From: Nitrospira lenta
GTDB lineage: Bacteria > Nitrospirota > Nitrospiria > Nitrospirales > Nitrospiraceae
DNA length: 64,000 nt
Reading direction: 5' to 3'
Assembly: GCF_900403705.1 (NCBI RefSeq)
Contig: NZ_OUNR01000020.1
Coordinates: 90,404-154,403 of the forward strand
Shown here: one piece after another, positions 54,769-62,650 of the stretch
Position numbering within the stretch: position 1 is the stretch's first letter
How the letters are laid out: each line of letters opens with the position of its first letter
The notes under the pieces: generated by a model
What the model saw: only the letters and a program-made list of their open reading frames with translations
Database searches by the model: none
What the model was told of the DNA's origin: nothing
Program-made: the position numbers and the translations under genes

Positions 54769-54880
54769 ATTCAGCTCCTTGCTAGACCACACCCTACCCT
54801 ATAGAACTAGATCGGAAATAACCCGCAGAATCTTGAGGAAACGAACGGGACTAATGTGTTTGGGAAGAAGTCCCATCACA

Positions 54881-54963
54881 CAGGCTGATCAAAACGTCAT
54901 GTCACAAGGCCGCAGGGAGCCGTACGACTGAGAACGCAGTGAGATGGCGTTTTCATCAGCCTG
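54881..54963. repeat. Palindromic repeat family A, copy 4, short form (83 bp)
   Basis: CAGGCTGATCAAAACG and CGTTTTCATCAGCCTG are inverted terminal repeats with one mismatch. The central GTACC hairpin is missing. It abuts the TAG of the PhzF-type gene. It retains the AAGGCCGCAG and GAGAACGCAG boxes of the family. Confidence 0.8.
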
Positions 54964-55893
54964 CTAAAACTTCAGCTCGCCTTCCACCACCATCACACAC
55001 TCCCCCCCAACCTTTACCTCTTGAATGACTCCGTCGCCCGAATCCACCTGGATCAGAATCCGTGAGGGCCGCTCGATCTCATAGCCCTGCTCCGAGACAA
55101 TCTCGGCCGTCGGCTTCACATCGACAATGCGGTGATGCACCAGATAGGCCCCGAGCGCGCCGCTCGCACTACCGGTGGCGGGATCTTCAAGAATGCCGAT
55201 GGCCGGGGCAAACATGCGGGTATGGACCGTCGAATCGGGCTCGACGGTGACCGTCGTGAAGACCATGATACCGTTGGCGCCGAAGCGGCCGCAGAAATCA
55301 GTAATGGCAGAGGGATCGGGATTGATTGATCGGATCGCCGTCAGCGTCCGGATCGGCAGAATCAGGACCGGCAATCCGGTCGAGACCACTTCAATCGGCG
55401 ACTTGGCCTCGGCGACGGCGTACTTCGGAAGCCCGAGCGAAATAGCCAGCTTGTAGAAATCTTCCTCGTCCTCCACCGTATCGAGAAACTCCGGCTTCGG
55501 CTGCGACATCACCACATGCTCAATCTGCTTCCCCACCCCGCGCAATTCCACCGGAAACAAACCGATGTTGCACTCGTAGAGCAGGCGAGTGACCGCACCG
55601 GTGAGCGGCACGCGCCCGAGCTGCGCCAGCAGATAAAACGTGCCGATGACCGGATGGCCGGCAAAGGGCAGCTCCTGCGTCGGCGTAAAAATTCGCAATC
55701 GAACCACCGCCGCCTGATCGGTCGGAGGGAAGACAAAGACCGTCTCGGAGAGATTCATCTCCCGGGCGATCTGCTGGAGCTGATCGTCGGAAAGCCCGTC
55801 GGCATCAGGAAACACGGCCACAGGATTGCCGCCGAAAGGCTCGGAGGTAAAGACGTCGGCTTGGTAGAACTTCAGCGAGCGGCGATCAGGCAT
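54964..55893 (-). CDS. PhzF-family isomerase
   Basis: A 309-aa protein of the PhzF/diaminopimelate-epimerase fold: LKFYQADVFTSEPFGGNPVA and VFPDADGLSDDQLQQIAREM. The conserved catalytic Glu lies in NLSETVF, followed by LRIFTPTQELPFAGHPVIGT. The C-terminal part has EDPATGSASGALGAYLVHH. The family isomerises trans-2,3-dihydro-3-hydroxyanthranilate and other unknown small acids. The chosen ATG has a purine-rich AGAGGGGG upstream; a GTG five codons earlier is possible. Confidence 0.86.
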   Translation of the reverse strand: MPDRRSLKFYQADVFTSEPFGGNPVAVFPDADGLSDDQLQQIAREMNLSETVFVFPPTDQAAVVRLRIFTPTQELPFAGHPVIGTFYLLAQLGRVPLTGAVTRLLYECNIGLFPVELRGVGKQIEHVVMSQPKPEFLDTVEDEEDFYKLAISLGLPKYAVAEAKSPIEVVSTGLPVLILPIRTLTAIRSINPDPSAITDFCGRFGANGIMVFTTVTVEPDSTVHTRMFAPAIGILEDPATGSASGALGAYLVHHRIVDVKPTAEIVSEQGYEIERPSRILIQVDSGDGVIQEVKVGGECVMVVEGELKF

Positions 55894-55911
55894 ACTGCCC
55901 CCTCTCACCCA

Positions 55912-57150
55912 TTAGGCAGGCCGTTGGAGTGCTTCATACGCCTGCGTCATCGGATTGCGCACATAATTCTCGATATAATTTTGCAACGAGCCATTCCGGT
56001 ACAACTGCTCGTTGGCAAACCTGGTATCCACCTTATGCAGCACTTTCACCTTCACCCCGGTCTTTTCCGTGAACTGTTCCAGCGTCACGCCGGTGATGTC
56101 GCTATAGGGCCCACGGCCCGACTGCATGATGCACTTCGGCACGTGGATCACCTTCTCGGTGGTGAGCCGCCGGGCGATGTCATCGAACGTGAGCAACACC
56201 GTGCAATCAGAATCTCCGCTCAGCATGGTATTCGGCACATAGAGCACCCGGGCCTTGTTCTTCCGGTACATCGAGAGAATCTTCGAGACGCTCCAGCCCG
56301 TGACCAGCGTATCCTTCTTCTCCAATTCGAGCGAATCGAAAAGGCTGACGATCCGTTTTCTGCTCAGAAAAGCCGTGATGTAGGCCTCGGTATGGATCGT
56401 CTGCAAGTTCGGCAACGCCGCATCGTAAATCCGCAGCGCTTCCTCCGCTAGATGCTTCCGGCCCTGCCGCATGAGGCCGGCCGTCTCCTCCTTCAGGCCG
56501 CGCACCGGCGTGAGCGTGCCCATCCAGAGCACGCACTTCTGATTGATCTTGGAAATCTCCACCGCATCCTTCGACATCGTGTTGGCGTCGAACCCATAGA
56601 AATTCGCCGACGAGACCGCCGGGCCGTCGAGCACCTTCATCAGATGCTTGACCGAAGGCGCATGCGGCATGAGGCGCTGGCGATAGTCGCTCAGCGTGAT
56701 GACGGAGAGCTCAAAATTGATCCGGCCGGGATACTGCGCAACCAACTGATGGATCTTCGGGACATGGACAAAGCCGACGGTAAAGAACTGGATGCTCTTG
56801 TCCGTATACTTGAGAAAGTCCTCGACCCACTCCATCGCCTTGGGATGGAGAAAGAGATCGGTCCATTCCATGAACTCGTTCCCGCCCAGACACCAGAACT
56901 GTTTCGGGTCCGTCGGTTTCTTGCTGATGTAATCGAGGATAAACTTCCAATCCGCATCGGTGGTCTTCGGCGGGTCGAGCGTTTCGCGGTAGGAGTGGTC
57001 CAGCTCGTAGCAGAACTCGCACTTCACCGGGCAATCGCGCCCGAGACTGAGCGGGATCTTCCCCGCGTCCATCTCACGACGCAATACATCGCGATAATCG
57101 TTCTTGGTAAAAATCGGAGCGGCCTGAAGCATCGGGAGGGGCATTGGCAT
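55912..57150 (-). CDS. Radical SAM protein
   Basis: A 412-aa radical SAM enzyme with canonical cluster motif CPVKCEFC (C40, C44, C47) in RDCPVKCEFCYELDHS, then a barrel with WCLGGNEFMEW (GGNE in place of the usual GGE). Further segments FTVGFVHVPKIHQL and ITLSDYRQRLMPHAPSV follow. No B12-binding domain is present, unlike the two genes that follow upstream. Function unknown. It lies 18 bp from the PhzF-type gene on the same strand, so they may be co-transcribed. Confidence 0.85.
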   Translation of the reverse strand: MPMPLPMLQAAPIFTKNDYRDVLRREMDAGKIPLSLGRDCPVKCEFCYELDHSYRETLDPPKTTDADWKFILDYISKKPTDPKQFWCLGGNEFMEWTDLFLHPKAMEWVEDFLKYTDKSIQFFTVGFVHVPKIHQLVAQYPGRINFELSVITLSDYRQRLMPHAPSVKHLMKVLDGPAVSSANFYGFDANTMSKDAVEISKINQKCVLWMGTLTPVRGLKEETAGLMRQGRKHLAEEALRIYDAALPNLQTIHTEAYITAFLSRKRIVSLFDSLELEKKDTLVTGWSVSKILSMYRKNKARVLYVPNTMLSGDSDCTVLLTFDDIARRLTTEKVIHVPKCIMQSGRGPYSDITGVTLEQFTEKTGVKVKVLHKVDTRFANEQLYRNGSLQNYIENYVRNPMTQAYEALQRPA

Positions 57151-57184
57151 TGATTGACGACCTTGCTCCAGCTAAAGTAAGAGA

Positions 57185-57460
57185 ATGACTGACGAGGCAA
57201 TCCCTAAAGAAATCGCCCGCGCACTGGAGGTCCTTGGGCTCACCCTCCCCGTCACCACCGAAGACCTGGAACGGGCCAAGCGCGTGCAGCTCTATACCTG
57301 GAACCCCGCTCGCTACGCGAATCTGACGAACAATCCTAAGAAGTACATGGAAGCCTACAAGAAGGCCGAAGAGATGACCTCACTCGTCGAAGCCTCGTAT
57401 GCGCTCCTCTGCGCGGTGCTCGTGCCGGATGATACTCCAGACAATTCCTCCCCTTTGTAA
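57185..57460 (+). CDS. J-domain-like small protein
   Basis: A 91-aa protein. IARALEVLGLTLPVTTEDLE RAKRVQLYTWNPARYANLTN and KYMEAYKKAEEMTSLVEASY in pieces follow the helix layout of a DnaJ J-domain (LGL.....TxxDLxxAxR...P.R..N....KYxxAYxK..E...LVexAYxxL). The HPD tripeptide is absent, so it cannot be an ordinary Hsp70 co-chaperone. The last five codons and the TAA come from a palindromic repeat (57447 on). Role unknown; it is divergent from the radical SAM gene. Confidence 0.6.
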   Translation: MTDEAIPKEIARALEVLGLTLPVTTEDLERAKRVQLYTWNPARYANLTNNPKKYMEAYKKAEEMTSLVEASYALLCAVLVPDDTPDNSSPL

Positions 57461-57524
57461 GGGGAGGAAAGGTGGGGTAGAAATCCGGTCTCTACCTCCC
57501 CTGCCCCCTCCTTATAAAGGAGGG
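57447..57524. repeat. Palindromic repeat family B, copy 1 (78 bp)
   Basis: Two hairpins CCTCCCCTTTGTAAGGGGAGG and CCCTCCTTATAAAGGAGGG surround GGTGGGGTAGA ... TCTACCTCCCC arms. It overlaps the 3' end of the J-like gene and supplies its stop; the radical SAM gene on the other side ends 5 bp away. Copy 2, inverted, is at 59528-59608. Confidence 0.85.
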
Positions 57525-57529
57525 CAACC

Positions 57530-59482
57530 TCACCCCACGTCATGAGACGTCACCCGGCTCATTCCATCCTCGCCCTCTGATTGAGAAACCGGCCAAGTGA
57601 CAAGGCCTGACACACCTTCCGCCGCGCCGACCGCAACCTGCTGCTTGGCGTAGATTTGCGGCAGCTTGTTCGTGCCGAACTTGGAGATGTAGAGGAACAC
57701 GTGCTCGCGGGAGTTCACGCGCACCGCCCAGGGCTGGAAATCGTTTTTGTAGAACTCTTCGCACATCTGCATCGCGTCGAGGCACGACAGGGTGCTCGGC
57801 TCGTTCAGCGTGTAGTAGTAGTCCAGCGGCAGGTCGTACTCCTCCTGCTTGTGAATCGTGATGCCGAACTTCTCCGGGTTGCGCACCATCGGCGTGTGCC
57901 GGTAGGCCACGAAGTAGAAGAGTTCGACGGAATGAATCACCGGCTGGTTATCGATAACGAACTGCCGCGTCTCCAGCGCCTCGTCCTTCGTCTCGCCGGG
58001 GAAACCGTAGAAAGCCATCACATGGTTCCAGATCCCCGCCTTCGAAGCCTGGTGGAGATTATTCTGAATCACGCTCTTCTTCGCATGCTTGTCCATGAGA
58101 TTCAGCACGCGCTCGTTCGCCGACTCCATCCCGTAGTAGAGCGTGCAGCAACCGGCCTTCGCCGCCAGATCCCAGACCGCCTGATCCTGTAGCGTTTCTT
58201 CAAAGCGGATGAGCGTCGTCCACTTGATCCCGGTATTCTGCTCCACCAGCAGCTGCGACACTTTCTTGAACAGCGCCGGCGGATAGGATTCGTCGCTGAA
58301 GAGGAAGTGTTTGCACTGGTACTTGTCGCGCAGCGCCGTCACCTGCTCGATCACATGTTGCGCCGTCATCCCGCGGTATTGATCGAAGTAGCCCTGCCCG
58401 TGATCGCAGAATGTGCAGCGCCCCCAGTAGCAGCCGCGCGTCGCCAGATAGGGAATGATCCGCTCCGGGACAAAATAGTGATCCAGCGGCAGGCCGTCGA
58501 AATCCGGCAGCGGCAGCGCCGCCGTCTTCTCCGTATAGACTTCCTTGCTCTGCTTCACGCCGTCGGCATGGCGATACATCAGATTCGGCACCGACTCCAG
58601 CGCCCGCTGACCGTTCAACGCCTCGATATACCAGAGCAGCGCATGCTCGCCTTCGTAGAGAATCGCCGCGTCGAACACATCAGTGAAAAACCGCTCGTGA
58701 TGCGGCAGCTCTTCCTGCAACCGCGTGATGACGTTTCCCCCGACCACCACCTTGATGTGCGGGAACGTCTCCTTGATCATTTTGCAAAAGGTCATGCCCG
58801 CCAGCAGTTGCATCTGCGTGCCGATGGAGATGCCGACCACATCCGGCTTCTCTTTACTCACGGACGGCAGCACGAGCTGATTGCAGATATCACGATAGAC
58901 ATTCACCTGCTCGTCGTCGAGACAGGCAAAGACTTCCTTGGATACGCCCGGACGATAGCCCAGGTTGCTTTCCATCGGATAGAAGACGAGCGAGGCCGGA
59001 TAGTAGGCGGCGGAGATGTACTGCATCGCCTCACGGAAGGTATTGAGCGCCAGCTCCAGCGTCTCGGCTTCGTAGAACCGTTCGCCGCGCACGACCAGCT
59101 TGGCATCCTCCGCCCGCTCGGCCAGGTCAAACACATCCACCGCATAAGCCTGCTCGATGACCGCCTTCTGATCCGTCTCCCGGTCCGTGAGCGTCCCGGC
59201 CTTTTCTTTGTCTTGCAGCGGCTTGAGCTGCATGCCGAGCCTGGCCTTCACCCAGATCAGAAACTCCATCGTGAAGAAGTGATCGTACATCTCGATGTTG
59301 ATGTCCCGCTGCACGACCGTATGACCGGCCTCCCGCAGCACCGCCGTCAGCGACGGCAGCGCCAAATAGGGCGCCGTCGGCACCCACTCGGGCGGAAACA
59401 GCAGCATCACCTTCGAAGTCTTCCGATCCTCTTTCTTGATCGGAGACAAACCGTCTATCTGGACGAGTCCGGAGCTACTCAT
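57530..59482 (-). CDS. B12-binding-type radical SAM protein with CX4CX2C motif
   Basis: A 650-aa protein. N-terminal region ~20-300 has the B12-binding-type fold of these enzymes (LLFPPEWVPTAPYLALPSLT, VLREAGHTVVQRDINIEMYD, DVVGISIGTQMQLLAGMTFC, VVVGGNVITRLQEELP) but I see no DxHxxG cobalamin base-off motif. The radical SAM core begins at RGCYWGRCTFCDHGQG (~347-362), where cluster cysteines are spaced CX4CX2C rather than CX3CX2C. Then GMESANERVLNLMDKHAKKS and GFPGETKDEALETRQFV follow. Its closest relative in the window is the next gene. Substrate unknown. Confidence 0.85.
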   Translation of the reverse strand: MSSSGLVQIDGLSPIKKEDRKTSKVMLLFPPEWVPTAPYLALPSLTAVLREAGHTVVQRDINIEMYDHFFTMEFLIWVKARLGMQLKPLQDKEKAGTLTDRETDQKAVIEQAYAVDVFDLAERAEDAKLVVRGERFYEAETLELALNTFREAMQYISAAYYPASLVFYPMESNLGYRPGVSKEVFACLDDEQVNVYRDICNQLVLPSVSKEKPDVVGISIGTQMQLLAGMTFCKMIKETFPHIKVVVGGNVITRLQEELPHHERFFTDVFDAAILYEGEHALLWYIEALNGQRALESVPNLMYRHADGVKQSKEVYTEKTAALPLPDFDGLPLDHYFVPERIIPYLATRGCYWGRCTFCDHGQGYFDQYRGMTAQHVIEQVTALRDKYQCKHFLFSDESYPPALFKKVSQLLVEQNTGIKWTTLIRFEETLQDQAVWDLAAKAGCCTLYYGMESANERVLNLMDKHAKKSVIQNNLHQASKAGIWNHVMAFYGFPGETKDEALETRQFVIDNQPVIHSVELFYFVAYRHTPMVRNPEKFGITIHKQEEYDLPLDYYYTLNEPSTLSCLDAMQMCEEFYKNDFQPWAVRVNSREHVFLYISKFGTNKLPQIYAKQQVAVGAAEGVSGLVTWPVSQSEGEDGMSRVTSHDVG

Positions 59483-59527
59483 ATGTTCTTTCTATTTCCC
59501 TGCTCATCACGCGTCACTTTCATTCTT

Positions 59528-59608
59528 CCCCCTCCTTTGTAAGGAGGGGAAGGGGAGGTAGAAGACTCAGACCTCTACCCCACCTCACCTCCCCTTACAA
59601 AGGGGAGG
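59528..59608. repeat. Palindromic repeat family B, copy 2, inverted (81 bp)
   Basis: CCCCCTCCTTTGTAAGGAGGGG ... CCTCCCCTTACAAAGGGGAGG hairpins flank GGGGAGGTAGA/TCTACCCCACC. The reverse complement aligns with the copy at 57447-57524, so the two sit as inverted repeats around the radical SAM gene between them. Confidence 0.85.
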
Positions 59609-59705
59609 AATTTTGGGACCAGCTCAACTATCTCGTCGCTAGCCTCTCGCCTTCGGCCCCTTTCCCGTCCCTCTTCCCACCGGAGAGAGGTGAAGGTGAG
59701 GGGCA

Positions 59706-61604
59706 TCACATTTTCCCAGCCAACGTCGGCGTATGCCCCGCAATCTTGGCGGCTTGATATTGCAGATCCCGCAACTTCTCCAGCCCGAACTTCGCGATAT
59801 AGAGAAAAATAAATTCCCTGATATAGAGCCGCAGGTCCCAGCCCGCGTAATGGTTCTGTTCGAATTGCTGAAACACCCGCTCGGCCTCTTCGATGCTCAT
59901 CCCGTTCTTCACCGTGTAGTAGTAGTCGAGCGCCAGATCCCACTCGGGGTTCTTGTAGGCCGTCACGCCCCACTTTTCCGGATGCTTCGCCACCGGGTTA
60001 TGCCGGCCCAGGTCAAACGTGCCGAACCCTAGCGAATGCACATAGTCCTTGTTCTGCTCCAGGAACTCCACCGACGACCAGGCCTCTTCCTTCGTCTCGC
60101 CGGGAAAACCGAAGAAGCCCATGCAGTGGTTCCAGATACCGGCCTCCGCCGTGCGCTTGAGATGCTCGGTCATAATGGCGGTCGTCGTCGCCTTGTCCAT
60201 CAGCTTCAGCACCCGCTCGTTCCCCGACTCGTAGCCGAAGTGGAGATAGCGGCAGCCCGAGTCCTTCGCATCCTGCCAGACTTGATCTTCCAACAGGCTC
60301 TTCTCGAACCGCATGTGCGTCGTCCAGGTGATGTCCATCCTGGTATCGATCAGCCCACGCGCCAGCTTGCGGAACAAAGCCGGCGGATACGACTCGTCGG
60401 TAAAATGGAAATGCTTCGCCCCGTACTTGTCGCGCAGATGCTGGATCTCCCCGAGAATGTCCTGAATCTTCTTACTCCGGTATCCGGCGGTATAGCCCTC
60501 GCCATGGTCGCAGAACTCGCAGCGACCCCAGTAGCAGCCGCGCGTCGCCAGATAAGGCAGAATCTTCGTCGGGACAAAATATTTGTCCAGCAACAGGCCG
60601 TCGAAGTCCGGCGGCGGCAGCGCATGCATGTCTTCGGCAAAACTCGTCTCCGACGTATGCACGCCGGTCTCGTCCTTATAGATCGTATTCGGCACATCGG
60701 CCAGGCTCCGCTTCGCCCCCACTGCCGAGACGAGTTGGACAAAGGCCGTCTCCCCTTCATAGACCACGGCACTGTCGAAGTATTGGAACAGCGGCGACTG
60801 CGGTAGCACATCGCGCAGGCGCGTCACCGTATTGCCGCCGATCGTCACATGGATGTTAGGGAAGTGCTGCTTGATGAGGGCACAGAAGGTCATGGTGGAG
60901 AACATCTGCTGCTGCAACACGATCGAGATGCCGATCACGTCCGGCTGAGCCTGCTCGATCGCCGGCTTCACCAGATGCTCGAACACGTCGCGGTAGATAT
61001 TCACCTGGGTATCGTTCACCGCGTCGATGACTTCGGACGACACGAAGACCTTATAGGACAGATCCGTCTCCATCGGCGGCATGCAGATCCGTGCCGGAGC
61101 ATAGACCATCGAAATGACTGACGTCACTTCTCGGAACACTTGAATGGCCCACTCTAACTGATCGATTTCGTAGAACACTTCCCCGCGAATAATCGCCTTC
61201 GCCTTCTCCGCCTTCTTGATCAATTCATCGATCCGCTGCCGAGTCACATCGCAGAGCGCCAACTGCAAATCCATCTCGTTGGCGTCCAGATCCCGCTTCT
61301 TGGAAAGCTTGCGGAGCCGGTCGAGCTGTTGCGGCACCCGGCGCAGGACTTTCTTCAAAAAGTCCTCGCTGAAGTACCAGTCCCACATTTCGAGGTTGAT
61401 GTCTTTTTGGATGACGGTATGACCGGCCTGACGGAGGACGGCGGTGAGGGAGGGAAGGCTCAAATAGGGTTCGGAGGGAAACCAGTCCGGCGGGAAGATC
61501 AGCATGACCTTCATCTTCCTGCCGCTGGAAGCTTCGAAACTTTGACGATTCAACAAAATGAGTTCTTTGGAGGCGCGTTCACCCTTGGAATACTCTATTT
61601 TCAT
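59706..61604 (-). CDS. B12-binding-type radical SAM protein with CX4CX2C motif, paralogue
   Basis: A 632-aa paralogue of the preceding radical SAM gene. The N-terminus MKIEYSKGERASKELILLNR is an extension without counterpart in the paralogue. The B12-binding-type region follows (LIFPPDWFPSEPYLSLPSLT, VLRQAGHTVIQKDINLEMWD, ISIVLQQQMFSTMTFCALIK, GGNTVTRLRDVLPQSPLFQY). The cluster loop is RGCYWGRCEFCDHGEGY (~357-373, CX4CX2C), then GYESGNERVLKLMDKATT and GFPGETKEEAWSSVEFLE. Its 5' end and upstream region are present twice more, in decayed form, at 61883 and 62253. Confidence 0.85.
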   Translation of the reverse strand: MKIEYSKGERASKELILLNRQSFEASSGRKMKVMLIFPPDWFPSEPYLSLPSLTAVLRQAGHTVIQKDINLEMWDWYFSEDFLKKVLRRVPQQLDRLRKLSKKRDLDANEMDLQLALCDVTRQRIDELIKKAEKAKAIIRGEVFYEIDQLEWAIQVFREVTSVISMVYAPARICMPPMETDLSYKVFVSSEVIDAVNDTQVNIYRDVFEHLVKPAIEQAQPDVIGISIVLQQQMFSTMTFCALIKQHFPNIHVTIGGNTVTRLRDVLPQSPLFQYFDSAVVYEGETAFVQLVSAVGAKRSLADVPNTIYKDETGVHTSETSFAEDMHALPPPDFDGLLLDKYFVPTKILPYLATRGCYWGRCEFCDHGEGYTAGYRSKKIQDILGEIQHLRDKYGAKHFHFTDESYPPALFRKLARGLIDTRMDITWTTHMRFEKSLLEDQVWQDAKDSGCRYLHFGYESGNERVLKLMDKATTTAIMTEHLKRTAEAGIWNHCMGFFGFPGETKEEAWSSVEFLEQNKDYVHSLGFGTFDLGRHNPVAKHPEKWGVTAYKNPEWDLALDYYYTVKNGMSIEEAERVFQQFEQNHYAGWDLRLYIREFIFLYIAKFGLEKLRDLQYQAAKIAGHTPTLAGKM

Positions 61605-61757
61605 GGAACTCTGGTCCTTCTTCTGCCCGGCCGAGAAGAGACAGAAATAGTCAGAAAGCCAACGGGTTACAACGGAAACGTATTGTACGGGGGAGGAAGA
61701 TTGAGATGCAAGAGCGGGAAGAGGCAGCTTGAAACTTCAGAAGAGTAATCGACAAAA

Positions 61758-61882
61758 CCCAGGATGCTCAAAACGGCATCCCGCTAGGCCGCAGGTAAGT
61801 CAAAACCGGAGGCGTACCCTTGGGGTACGTTGAGGATTTTGGCGAGCCGAGAACGACGCGAGAGGTCGTTTTCAGCTTCCTG
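61758..61882. repeat. Palindromic repeat family A, copy 5 (125 bp)
   Basis: CCAGGATGCTCAAAACGG and GTCGTTTTCAGCTTCCTGG are inverted terminal repeats with few mismatches. A CGTACCCTTGGGGTACG hairpin is central. It ends directly against the first 5' stub of the radical SAM gene rather than a stop codon. Confidence 0.87.
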
Positions 61883-61920
61883 GTTGGAAGCCCGCTCGCC
61901 CTTCGATGACTCAATGCGCA
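61883..61920 (-). pseudogene. 5' stub (~12 codons) of a decayed radical SAM gene, first copy
   Basis: Minus strand reads MRIESSKGERAS, matching MKIEYSKGERAS of the intact gene. Its upstream flank (61921-62040) also aligns with the upstream region of the intact gene (61605-61725), including TCTGGTCCTTC, ATTGTACG and GAAGATT..GAGATGCAAGAG. The body is missing and the repeat element lies where it should continue. Confidence 0.75.
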
Positions 61921-62043
61921 TATGGATCTGGTCCTTCCATCGCCCGGCTGCGAAGCGACCCGAATCATTCAAAAAGCCAAGGGGTTAGCTTGGAGAATAG
62001 GCATTGTACGAGGGGGGAAGATTCAGATGCAAGAGTGGGCGAC

Positions 62044-62135
62044 GGAGTGGCCAGATAGTCCTTTGTGCTCGCTGAGGCCCCACGGTGTAGCGGAGGTCCC
62101 TCAATGCGCGCAATGAAGGACTATCTGACCACTCC
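62044..62135. repeat. 92-bp imperfect palindrome (possible MITE)
   Basis: GGAGTGGCCAGATAGTCCTT and AAGGACTATCTGACCACTCC are 20-bp arms with one mismatch; pairing continues inward (TTGTGCTCGC/GCGCGCAA, GAGG/CCTC). No gene is inside. The right end is followed by an A-rich stretch. Only one copy is seen in the window. Confidence 0.75.
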
Positions 62136-62198
62136 TAAAAGAGAAAAAAGAGAGGCCCGAGGAATCAAGGCGGCTCCCCGTTTACGAAGCGTGGTTAG

Positions 62199-62252
62199 AG
62201 GATGCTCAAAAAGTCTGTCAGCAAGGCCGCTGGCGGGATTCTTCGCCATCCT
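62199..62252. repeat. Palindromic repeat family A, truncated copy 6 (~54 bp)
   Basis: AGGATGCTCAAAAAGTCTG...GCAAGGCCGC is the left half of a family A element. It joins TTCGCCATCCTG, the right end, so the middle ~70 bp are deleted. It abuts the second radical SAM 5' stub, mirroring copy 5. Confidence 0.7.
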
Positions 62253-62293
62253 GATTTGGAGACCCGCTCGCCCTTAGACAACTCAATACGCAT
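62253..62293 (-). pseudogene. 5' stub (~13 codons) of a decayed radical SAM gene, second copy
   Basis: Minus strand reads MRIELSKGERVSKS, again like the start of the gene at 59706-61604. Homology continues into the upstream flank to about 62420, ending in GAGATGCAATAGTGGGC (GAGATGCAAGAGTGGGC in the first stub). It is more eroded than the first stub. The 62421-62650 stretch holds nothing else I can support. Confidence 0.65.
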
Positions 62294-62650
62294 GAAGGAG
62301 ACTTCTCATCTATCGCACCGGCATTCGGAAGCCGAAAGAATACTAGGAGGGTTAATGCTTCAGCTTGGGTATCGCATGAGGGCGGAAGAAAGAGATGCAA
62401 TAGTGGGCCGTCAGCTAGATTCGCTTGAACTGGACTTGCCTGGATACCAGATACGTCGTCAACACTTAGCGCCGCAACTCCTGACAGGCGGAAACGCAGC
62501 CCCTACAGTCATCCAGGCAACAAGCGCCTCCTTTCCTCTTGGAAAGCAGGAAAAGCCAGACCGCATATTTCCACAAGATAGACCCTCGATGGGCTAAAAA
62601 CGTAGAATGTCATGGGCTTACTGCATATCAGAATACAGGGAACATCTAAC

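Noticed and set aside
55912..61604. RiPP (peptide natural product) cluster based on three radical SAM genes
   Set aside because: No short precursor peptide gene, leader-binding domain, SPASM motif or protease is visible nearby.
47862..62252. CRISPR array formed by the repeated elements
   Set aside because: Copies are kilobases apart, palindromic and of variable length, with no spacer pattern and no cas genes.
62202..62597. 131-codon plus-strand frame between the repeats and the zinc-ribbon gene
   Set aside because: It begins inside a truncated family A repeat, runs antisense through the radical SAM stub and shows no family pattern or ribosome site.
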